Assembly (NCBI GenBank): GCA_964533215.1
Contig: CAZHLJ010000005.1
Location: 124,001-188,000, forward strand
Length of the DNA: 64,000 nucleotides
Direction: 5' to 3'
Origin: Bact-08 sp964533215
GTDB taxonomy: Bacteria > Bacteroidota > Bacteroidia > Bacteroidales > UBA932
Shown here: positions 57,545 to 64,000 of the stretch, one piece after another
Layout: each line of letters opens with the position of its first letter
How positions within the stretch are numbered: the stretch's first letter is position 1
Position numbers and translations under genes: made by a program
The notes under the pieces: generated by a model
What the model saw: the letters and a program-made list of their open reading frames with translations, nothing else
Database searches by the model: none
What the model was told of the DNA's origin: nothing

Positions 57545-59767
57545 ATGAAGAAATTAACTTTATTCTGCGGGGTTATTTTATTACCATTTCTCACCCTTGC
57601 CCAAAATCCAGGGCAAAAAGAGAAAACATCAACCATTAAACTAGACAGTGTTGTTGTAGAGGCCTACAGGGCCGGGAAAAACACACCTGTAAGTTATTCA
57701 AGATTTGGAAAAGAGGAGCTCAAGCAAGTCTCGTCAACCTACTCCCTTCCCATGGCACTTTCTCTTACACCATCAGTAGTTGCTTCAACGGAGGGAGGTA
57801 ACGGCCTCGGCTATTCATCAATAAGGATAAGAGGAAGTGAGGGTTCCAGAATTAATGTGACAATGAACGGCATTGCGCTTAACGATGCAGAGTCGCAGGA
57901 GGTTTTCTGGGTCAATATTCCTGCTCTTACAGGGTTTCTGCAAGATGTGCAGATTCAGAGAGGAGTAGGTACATCAACAAACGGGGCTGGAGCTTTTGGC
58001 GCAAGCATAAATATGAGGTCTCTTACAACCCAACCTGAAGCATATGGCAACGCAGAATTTGGCATTGCAAGCTATAACAGTTTCACCTCTGCACTTGGAG
58101 CGGGAACAGGCCTGCTAAGAAACGGACTCTCTTTTGATGTTAAATATTCCCATAATTCAGGAGACGGATATATAAGAAACGCAAAGACCAACTTAAACTC
58201 TCTATTTGCAACCCTTGGCTGGATTAGTGGAAAATCCTCACTTAGACTAAATTATATAATGGGAGATCAAAAGTCAGGGATAACATGGAAAGGCATATCC
58301 AGAGAAAAGATGAATATCGACCGTAGATATAACCCGGCAGGAGAATACTATGATGCAGCCGGTAATATCCGCTACTATGACAATGAAACAGACAATTATC
58401 TTCAGCACCACTTTCAACTTCATTATATTCAACAGCTTAGGGATAATTTATTATGGAGCAATACTTTACATTTTACCAAAGGGGATGGGTATTATGAGAA
58501 TTATAAAGCTGGTAAAAAATTCTCCGAATACGGGCTTCCTTCTCAGATAATTGGCGGGACAACCTTTAAAAAAAGTGACCTGATAACGCAAAAGGCTCTT
58601 GATAATAACTATACAGCTTTCACTTCGAATCTTCAATATACTGGCAAAAGACTGAATATTAAGGGAGGAGTTTCATACTCTTACTACCAAGGTGACCATT
58701 TCGGAGATCTTATATGGGCTATGTATAATGGGAATATTCCTGAAAATTATAGGTGGTATATGAATACAGGATACAAAAATGACTACTCTATATTTACCAA
58801 GGCTGAGGTAAGCATAACTGATGAAATCATAGCATTTGCTGACCTTCAGTACAGGGGCATAAAGTATGTAATGAATGGTAAAGATGATGATTTTGCCTCT
58901 TTGGACTATAAAAAGAACTACAATTTCTTTAACCCTAAATTTGGCGCCACATACAATATCAATGGCAGTAATCAGCTATACGCCTCGTTGGCAGTCGGAA
59001 GAAAAGAACCAAGCCGGACAGACATAAAGGAGTCAATAAAGGCTGGAAAGGCAAATTATGTAAGAGATGAAAGATTGACTGATTATGAGATAGGGTATAG
59101 ACTAAACAATGAGAAATTTATGTTTTCGGCCAATCTGTACCTCATGGAATACAAAGACCAACTTGTACCTACAGGAAAACTCAGTGAAACCGGTTATGTG
59201 ATAAAAGAGAATGTTCCAGTATCATACCGTAGAGGTTTTGAAATGGCTGCATCATGGGCTCCCTTAAAAATGTTGAAACTCGACGGAAACCTGACCTTGA
59301 GTACAAACAAGATAAAAGACTACACAGCCTGGACAGATCTCTATGACAACAGTTCTGACTGGAACAAGTTGCCTCAGAAAAGTCAATACTTTAAAACGAC
59401 AGACCTTTCATTTTCACCGGAAGCTGTAGGGATGGGTATGATAACATGTTTTCCAGGCTGGAACACTTCATTCTCCCTTAACAGCAAGTACGTAGGAAAA
59501 CAGTATTACGATAATACTTCTGACGATTCAAGGTCAATCCCGTCATATTTCGTAATGGGCTTTAAAGGGACAAAGAATATAAGTATGAAAAACGGCTCTT
59601 CCATAGATATTCAGTTTTTTGTTGACAATCTGCTAAACAGAAAATATTTTTCAAATGCATGGATTTATACGGCAGAGTTTGCAAATGGAGCTGACACATA
59701 TGTGGATGAGGGTCTTTACCCTCAGGCCGGCATTAATTTTACAGCTAAAATAGCATTTAAGTTCTGA
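57545..59767 (+). CDS. TonB-dependent receptor, thiamine uptake
   Basis: This is a 740-residue outer-membrane receptor with a signal peptide (1-19). The N-terminal plug (about 30-155) has 'LGYSSIRIRGSEGSRINVTMNGIALND', and a 22-strand barrel ends in the aromatic strand 'GINFTAKIAFKF'. It lies 18 bases after the TPP riboswitch and is followed 2 bases later by PnuT. The substrate is therefore probably thiamine or a phosphate ester. No carboxypeptidase-like N-terminal extension, so it is not SusC-type. Confidence 0.93.
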   Translation: MKKLTLFCGVILLPFLTLAQNPGQKEKTSTIKLDSVVVEAYRAGKNTPVSYSRFGKEELKQVSSTYSLPMALSLTPSVVASTEGGNGLGYSSIRIRGSEGSRINVTMNGIALNDAESQEVFWVNIPALTGFLQDVQIQRGVGTSTNGAGAFGASINMRSLTTQPEAYGNAEFGIASYNSFTSALGAGTGLLRNGLSFDVKYSHNSGDGYIRNAKTNLNSLFATLGWISGKSSLRLNYIMGDQKSGITWKGISREKMNIDRRYNPAGEYYDAAGNIRYYDNETDNYLQHHFQLHYIQQLRDNLLWSNTLHFTKGDGYYENYKAGKKFSEYGLPSQIIGGTTFKKSDLITQKALDNNYTAFTSNLQYTGKRLNIKGGVSYSYYQGDHFGDLIWAMYNGNIPENYRWYMNTGYKNDYSIFTKAEVSITDEIIAFADLQYRGIKYVMNGKDDDFASLDYKKNYNFFNPKFGATYNINGSNQLYASLAVGRKEPSRTDIKESIKAGKANYVRDERLTDYEIGYRLNNEKFMFSANLYLMEYKDQLVPTGKLSETGYVIKENVPVSYRRGFEMAASWAPLKMLKLDGNLTLSTNKIKDYTAWTDLYDNSSDWNKLPQKSQYFKTTDLSFSPEAVGMGMITCFPGWNTSFSLNSKYVGKQYYDNTSDDSRSIPSYFVMGFKGTKNISMKNGSSIDIQFFVDNLLNRKYFSNAWIYTAEFANGADTYVDEGLYPQAGINFTAKIAFKF

Positions 59768-59769
59768 TA

Positions 59770-60336
59770 ATGGATAACAGCACTTTTATCGAAATATTTG
59801 GTGCAGTGACAGGCTTGGTCTACGTATTACTCGAGATCCGCCAGAAAAGACTTATGTGGGTTGTGGGCGGAGTTTCCGCCCTTACCTACATACTTGTCTT
59901 TTTTAATTCAGGCCTTATAGCTGCCATGGGCCTACAGTTCTATTATCTTGCCGTGAGCCTGTATGGATGGAAAAAATGGGGAGAGAGCGATAATACAGAG
60001 AGCAAATCAGAAATAACTGTCTCAAAAATGTCCGGTAAAGTGCTTGTCTTTTCAATACTCTGTTCAATAGCCGGATATCTTTTACTCTCAATGGTGCTGG
60101 ATATTTACGGAAAGGACCCGATGCCGGAAACGGATGCTGTAATTGCAGTGCTTAGCATGCTGGCCACTTGGTGGGTGACCAGAAAATTCATTGAAAACTG
60201 GTACCTCTGGATAATTGCCGATGGACTGGCAGTTTATCTTTACGCCACTCAGGGGCTGTATGCAACAGCCCTCCTATATTTTGTCTATATCATTGCTGCT
60301 GTTGTCGGTTACCTTCACTGGAGAAAGTTCTCCTAA
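59770..60336 (+). CDS. pnuT: PnuC-family thiamine transporter PnuT
   Basis: This is a 188-residue protein with about seven membrane helices of the PnuC type. Landmarks are 'FGAVTGLVYVLLEIRQKRLMWVVGG', 'YGWKKWG' and 'ENWYLWIIADGLAVYLY'. Following a riboswitch-controlled TonB receptor, it is the thiamine branch (PnuT) rather than the nicotinamide riboside branch. Facilitated diffusion followed by phosphorylation is the family mechanism; no thiamine pyrophosphokinase gene follows, which is unusual. Confidence 0.93.
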   Translation: MDNSTFIEIFGAVTGLVYVLLEIRQKRLMWVVGGVSALTYILVFFNSGLIAAMGLQFYYLAVSLYGWKKWGESDNTESKSEITVSKMSGKVLVFSILCSIAGYLLLSMVLDIYGKDPMPETDAVIAVLSMLATWWVTRKFIENWYLWIIADGLAVYLYATQGLYATALLYFVYIIAAVVGYLHWRKFS

Positions 60337-60340
60337 ACGC

Positions 60341-60371
60341 TTTGAATTGGTTGCCAAAATATCTAAGTTTG
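60341..60371 (+). promoter_or_regulatory. Promoter of the MurNAc-salvage genes, full consensus
   Basis: TTTG (60341-60344), 19 bases, then TAAGTTTG (60364-60371), 15 bases before the kinase ATG. It shows that the kinase starts a new unit separate from the thiamine operon. Confidence 0.82.
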
Positions 60372-60386
60372 CAAAAATTTTTTGAT

Positions 60387-61220
60387 ATGCTTTTAATTGC
60401 AGACAGCGGGTCGACAAAGGTAGATTGGAGAACCATAAACAGCGATGGATCAGTCAAAGAGGTTACTACAGCAGGGATAAATCCATATTTCCAGACAGAA
60501 GAGTCAATAGTAAACGAGCTTCAGCAGAAACTATTCCCATATGTTGGCACATCTGTGGATGAGATTCATTTTTACGGAGCAGGAGTATCCCCTGAAAAAG
60601 TTCCTGTCCTGCAAGATTGTTTCAAGAAGGTCTTCCCAAAGGCGACCTCTTATGCATATACAGACCTTCTGGCAGCGGCCAGGGCACTTTGCGGCCACAA
60701 ACCGGGAATTGCAGGGATACTAGGCACAGGTGCCAACTCCTGTTTCTATGACGGAAAAGATATCGCTGATAACGTTCCAGCGTGTGGTTTTATTCTTGGT
60801 GACGAAGGAAGCGGAGCCGTTCTCGGTAAAAAGCTTATCTCCGATTATCTTAAAAGACAACTGCCTCAGGAAATTAGCACTCTATTTACTCAGAAATACG
60901 GACTTAATTATGGGTCAATAGTTGAAAAGGTTTACAGGCAACCCTATCCGAACAGGTTTCTGGCTACATTCTCGATATTCCTGTATGAAAACAGGACAAA
61001 TCCATATATAGCTGATTTACTTAAAAATAGTTTCAAGGAATTTTTTACCCGAAACATCGTTCAATATGATTATAAAAAGTATCCTGTCAACCTTGTAGGT
61101 TCAGTGGCTTTTTATTACAGCGATATCATAAAGGAGACGGCATCAGGACTTGGAATAAGTGTCGGGAAAATTCTTAAATCACCAATTGATGGGTTGGTAG
61201 AGTATCATAAATCTATATAA
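60387..61220 (+). CDS. BadF/BcrA-type sugar kinase (candidate MurNAc/GlcNAc kinase)
   Basis: The protein has 277 residues from the start MLLIADSGSTK (an upstream ATG at 60342 lies before the promoter's -7 box). It has the actin-like ATPase fold: phosphate-1 'ADSGSTKVDW', 'GILGTGANSCFYDGK' and 'GFILGDEGSGAVLGKKLI'. This family includes GlcNAc kinase and Tannerella-type MurK. It lies 8 bases upstream of murQ, so MurNAc 6-kinase is likely, supplying MurNAc 6-phosphate. GlcNAc kinase is the main alternative. Confidence 0.87.
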   Translation: MLLIADSGSTKVDWRTINSDGSVKEVTTAGINPYFQTEESIVNELQQKLFPYVGTSVDEIHFYGAGVSPEKVPVLQDCFKKVFPKATSYAYTDLLAAARALCGHKPGIAGILGTGANSCFYDGKDIADNVPACGFILGDEGSGAVLGKKLISDYLKRQLPQEISTLFTQKYGLNYGSIVEKVYRQPYPNRFLATFSIFLYENRTNPYIADLLKNSFKEFFTRNIVQYDYKKYPVNLVGSVAFYYSDIIKETASGLGISVGKILKSPIDGLVEYHKSI

Positions 61221-61228
61221 TTATCATT

Positions 61229-62044
61229 ATGAAAGTTACTGAACAGAGTTCAAACTACGCCAACTTGGACAAGATGTCTACAAGAGAACTTCTCGACAAT
61301 ATGAACAGGGAGGATAAAACCGTACCTTTTGCAGTTGAAAAATGTATCCCACAAATTGAAAAGCTTGTGGATGGTATAGTAGAGAGGATACAGAGAGGTG
61401 GCAGACTCTTTTATCTTGGAGCAGGTACAAGCGGAAGACTGGGGATTCTGGATGCATCGGAAATACCTCCTACTTATGGAGCGCCGTTTGATCTTATAAT
61501 TGGTCTGATAGCAGGTGGGGACAAAGCGATAAGAAAGGCGGTAGAGGCTGCTGAGGATAAATGGGACGGCGGATGGCTGGACATGCAGCAGTATGGTGTT
61601 GACAAGGATGATGTTGTGGTAGGAATTGCTGCTTCAGGCACAACTCCTTATGTAATTGGAGCAGTAAAGGAGTCAAGGAAAAGAGGAATCCTTACCGCCT
61701 GTATAACCTGTAATCCTGGTTCTCCACTTGCAGCCGAGGTGGATATTCCAATTGAAGCTGTCGTCGGACCGGAATTTGTGACCGGAAGCACCAGAATGAA
61801 ATCAGGTACAGCCCAGAAGCTAGTTCTTAATATGATCTCCACAACAACTATGATACGTCTTGGTCACGTTAAGGGAAACAAGATGGTGGATATGCAACTT
61901 ACAAATGCGAAATTGGTAGACAGAGGGACTAAGATGATCATGGACGAAGCGGGTATAGCCGATTACGATTATGCGAAAGAACTCTTGCTCACTCACAAGT
62001 CTGTGAGAAATGCTGTTGACTTCTATAATAGTCAGAAAAAATAG
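61229..62044 (+). CDS. murQ: N-acetylmuramic acid 6-phosphate etherase
   Basis: This 271-residue SIS-domain enzyme splits MurNAc 6-phosphate into GlcNAc 6-phosphate and D-lactate in cell-wall recycling. Key segments are 'GAGTSGRLGILDASEIPPTYG' (with the catalytic Glu) and 'TGSTRMKSGTAQKLVLNMIST'. It is about 25 residues shorter than the E. coli enzyme. It forms a unit with the kinase upstream and recR downstream (9 bases). Confidence 0.96.
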   Translation: MKVTEQSSNYANLDKMSTRELLDNMNREDKTVPFAVEKCIPQIEKLVDGIVERIQRGGRLFYLGAGTSGRLGILDASEIPPTYGAPFDLIIGLIAGGDKAIRKAVEAAEDKWDGGWLDMQQYGVDKDDVVVGIAASGTTPYVIGAVKESRKRGILTACITCNPGSPLAAEVDIPIEAVVGPEFVTGSTRMKSGTAQKLVLNMISTTTMIRLGHVKGNKMVDMQLTNAKLVDRGTKMIMDEAGIADYDYAKELLLTHKSVRNAVDFYNSQKK

Positions 62045-62053
62045 CGAAACCAG

Positions 62054-62677
62054 ATGTTCAAACAAGACTACCACTCTCTTTTGCTTCAGAATGCCGTAGA
62101 CGAACTTGCATCTCTTCCCGGAGTGGGAAGAAAAAGTGCAATGAGGTTTGCACTTCACTTGCTTAAGCAGCCAAAAGAGAATGTAGAAAGATTTGGACAA
62201 TCTATTCTCAAGATGAGAAGGGAAATTATGTATTGCACAAACTGCAATATGATTTCCGATACACCTTTATGCAAGGTCTGCAGTGACTCATCAAGAGATC
62301 GCTCATTGATTTGTGTTGTAGAGAGCATAAGAGATGTCCTTAGTATAGAAAACACTCTTCAATATAATGGCATGTATCATGTCCTTGGAGGAATCATCTC
62401 GCCAATGGATGGGGTGGGACCCTCGGATTTGTCAATAAGTCAATTGATAAAAAGAGTGGAAGAGGAGTCTGTAAACGAAGTCTTTCTTGCCTTGAGCACA
62501 ACTATGGAGGGAGAGACTACAGCCTTCTACCTGTACAAGTTACTTAATAAATTTTCAGTAAAAATAAGCACTATTGCAAGGGGTGTCGGATTTGGCGACG
62601 AACTTGAGTTCACCGATGAGGTTACTCTTGGACGTTCAATTCAAAACCGTCAGCCTTTTGTTCCACTTAACCAATAA
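62054..62677 (+). CDS. recR: Recombination protein RecR
   Basis: This 207-residue protein has a helix-hairpin-helix ('LPGVGRKSAMRFALHLL'), a C4 zinc finger (CTNCNMISDTPLCKVC) and a Toprim domain ('ICVVESIRDVLSIENT'). It works with RecF and RecO to load RecA at single-stranded gaps. It lies between murQ and the symporter gene, with no functional link to them that I can see. Confidence 0.96.
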   Translation: MFKQDYHSLLLQNAVDELASLPGVGRKSAMRFALHLLKQPKENVERFGQSILKMRREIMYCTNCNMISDTPLCKVCSDSSRDRSLICVVESIRDVLSIENTLQYNGMYHVLGGIISPMDGVGPSDLSISQLIKRVEEESVNEVFLALSTTMEGETTAFYLYKLLNKFSVKISTIARGVGFGDELEFTDEVTLGRSIQNRQPFVPLNQ

Positions 62678-62688
62678 CAAATAATATC

Positions 62689-64000
62689 ATGCATCAATTC
62701 CCATTGTCATGGCTTTTAATTGCCTTCACTCTCTACACTGTAATGTTGTTTTTTGTGTCCTGGCTTGCATCAAGAAAAGCAGACAGCGGCTCGTATTTCT
62801 CCGGTAATAAAAAGTCTCCATGGTATATTGTTGCCTATGGTATGGTGGGCACCTCTATTTCAGGCGTTACATTCATATCTGTTCCTGGTAACGTTCTCAA
62901 CCAGAATTTCTACTATATGCCTTTGGTCCTTGGATTTGTAGTTGGCTATGCAGTTATTGCCAAGGTGTTGATTCCTCTCTATTACAAAATGAATCTCACC
63001 TCCATTTATTCATATCTGGAAAACCGGTTTGGATTTTTTACATATAAGACAGGGGCTTTTGTATTCATGATATCCAGAGTTTTGGGTGCGGCAGTGAGGA
63101 TTTTTGTTGTTGTGCTTGTGCTTCACACCTTCCTTCCGGCTGGTTCAGTTCCATTCTGGCTTGTCGCATTTATATTCATGTTCCTGATATTCCTATATAC
63201 TTTTAAAGGAGGAGTAAAGACAATCATATGGACAGACGTTTTACAGACAACATTCATGCTTCTTGCTGTTTTTCTGACAATTTTCGCAATTGCGAAAGAG
63301 ATGGACTGGAACTTTGGAAGCATGGTGACTGCCGTTTCGGGAACTGACTATTCCAGCTGGCTTGACTGGGAGTGGAGCCATGGGACAAACGCAATCAAAC
63401 AATTCATAAGCGGTATCTTTATAACTATTGTCATGACAGGGCTGGATCAGGAGATGATGCAGAAAAACCTCTCATGCAAAAATATAAAGGAGGCTCAGAA
63501 GAATATTTATACAACCAGTATCACTATTGTAGTGGTTAATTTCTTCTTCCTACTAATGGGTGCCCTGCTGGCTATCTTTGTAAGCTCAAAACTGGGCGGA
63601 ATGCACAACATAGGATTGGCAGATGCAGCCGGAGTATTCACCAAGGCTCAGACCGACAAATTGTTTCCTGTAATTGCCAGCCAGTATCTGGGATTGGGTG
63701 TAGGCCTATTCTTCATAATAGGACTTATCTCTGCTTCATATCCAAGTGCGGGCGGAGCCCTTACATCTCTGACAACCTCTTTCTGTATAGACTTTGTAGG
63801 ATTTAAGAAACGTACCGATCTTTCCGATAAACAGAAGAATTCTATACGTCATAAAGCTCATGCGGGGTTTGCTTTCCTTTTCTTCCTGATTATTCTTGTG
63901 CTTTATGCTGTGAATAATCAGACAGTCATAGATTTGGTATACCTGTTGGCATCATATACTTACGGACCTCTTCTTGGCTTTTTCTTCTTTGGAATACTTA
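62689..64000 (+). CDS. Sodium:solute symporter (SSS family), partial
   Basis: The frame starts at ATG 62689 and runs off the window with 437 codons read. It is a membrane protein of about eleven or twelve helices so far. Landmarks include 'SRKADSGSYFSGNKKSPWYIVAYGMVGTSISGVTFISVPG', 'FKGGVKTIIWTDVLQTTFMLL' and 'GLDQEMMQKNLSCKN'. The SSS family includes the inner-membrane MurNAc transporter MurT described in Tannerella. With the kinase and MurQ nearby it may carry MurNAc or another sugar. The C-terminus is missing. Confidence 0.88.
   Translation, partial: MHQFPLSWLLIAFTLYTVMLFFVSWLASRKADSGSYFSGNKKSPWYIVAYGMVGTSISGVTFISVPGNVLNQNFYYMPLVLGFVVGYAVIAKVLIPLYYKMNLTSIYSYLENRFGFFTYKTGAFVFMISRVLGAAVRIFVVVLVLHTFLPAGSVPFWLVAFIFMFLIFLYTFKGGVKTIIWTDVLQTTFMLLAVFLTIFAIAKEMDWNFGSMVTAVSGTDYSSWLDWEWSHGTNAIKQFISGIFITIVMTGLDQEMMQKNLSCKNIKEAQKNIYTTSITIVVVNFFFLLMGALLAIFVSSKLGGMHNIGLADAAGVFTKAQTDKLFPVIASQYLGLGVGLFFIIGLISASYPSAGGALTSLTTSFCIDFVGFKKRTDLSDKQKNSIRHKAHAGFAFLFFLIILVLYAVNNQTVIDLVYLLASYTYGPLLGFFFFGIL

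Noticed and set aside
1..64000. Horizontal transfer or prophage island
   Set aside because: No integrase, transposase, phage structural or toxin-antitoxin gene is seen, and base composition by eye is even throughout.

Overview
The window is about 64 kb of chromosomal DNA from a member of the Bacteroidota, most likely the order Bacteroidales. The support is consistent across the window. There are many promoter-like TAnnTTTG boxes, four of them with a well-placed TTTG-type -33 box. Marker families include DUF4296, DUF5606, DUF6340, the PUR-domain DUF3276, type III glutamine synthetase, the DAHP synthase/chorismate mutase fusion, a TonB receptor next to PnuC, and GH109. There are no integrases, transposases, phage genes or CRISPR arrays: this is mostly housekeeping sequence. 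A futalosine-pathway enzyme (MqnE) suggests that menaquinone is made by that route rather than by the classical Men pathway.

Layout. 1-10.8 kb: mostly minus-strand genes (rluD, a PASTA protein, mqnE, rpmH with its own promoter and terminator, and queD-polA-sigma factor-rsmG), then an aminotransferase and a FecCD/FecE-type ABC importer. 10.9-16.0 kb: plus-strand tpiA-prmA, tRNA-Leu(UAG) and the chaperone/protease run tig-clpP-clpX. 16.0-18.7 kb: a 364-bp noncoding near-palindrome and three poorly known genes. 18.7-29.5 kb: a dipeptidase, a small barrel protein, deoC, dtd, a radical SAM protein, an amidohydrolase and a DUF4296 lipoprotein, all on the minus strand, then purD with a membrane protein, an aminotransferase and a PBP4-type peptidase. 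29.6-36.7 kb: glnN, purM, an unusual glutamate-racemase-like lipoprotein, a 3'-5' exonuclease, an RlmI-type methyltransferase and fRMsr.

36.7-40.0 kb: an aromatic amino acid operon (aminotransferase, tyrA, DAHP synthase/chorismate mutase). It is preceded by a 22-codon leader peptide with 8 Phe and 4 Tyr codons and by an intrinsic terminator, which is a textbook attenuator arrangement. 40-49 kb: M1 aminopeptidase, DMT exporter, tRNA-Cys, a NahK-like kinase converging on a GH109 enzyme, an M50 protease and DsbD. 49-57 kb: a PUR-domain gene divergent from a plus-strand run of nusB, yajC, ybbR, coaE, a TerB/DnaJ protein, DUF5606, rimO, fabG, a DUF6340 lipoprotein and a very small basic protein.

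57-64 kb: RNase P RNA (minus strand), diverging from a TPP riboswitch that leads a thiamine-uptake pair (TonB receptor and PnuT). Then comes a MurNAc-salvage-like group (BadF-type kinase, MurQ, RecR, SSS symporter) whose last gene runs off the window edge. The most rewarding items for follow-up are the Phe/Tyr leader attenuator, the long palindromic element after clpX, the lipoprotein MurI homologue, and a DNA polymerase I whose proofreading motifs appear to be lost.
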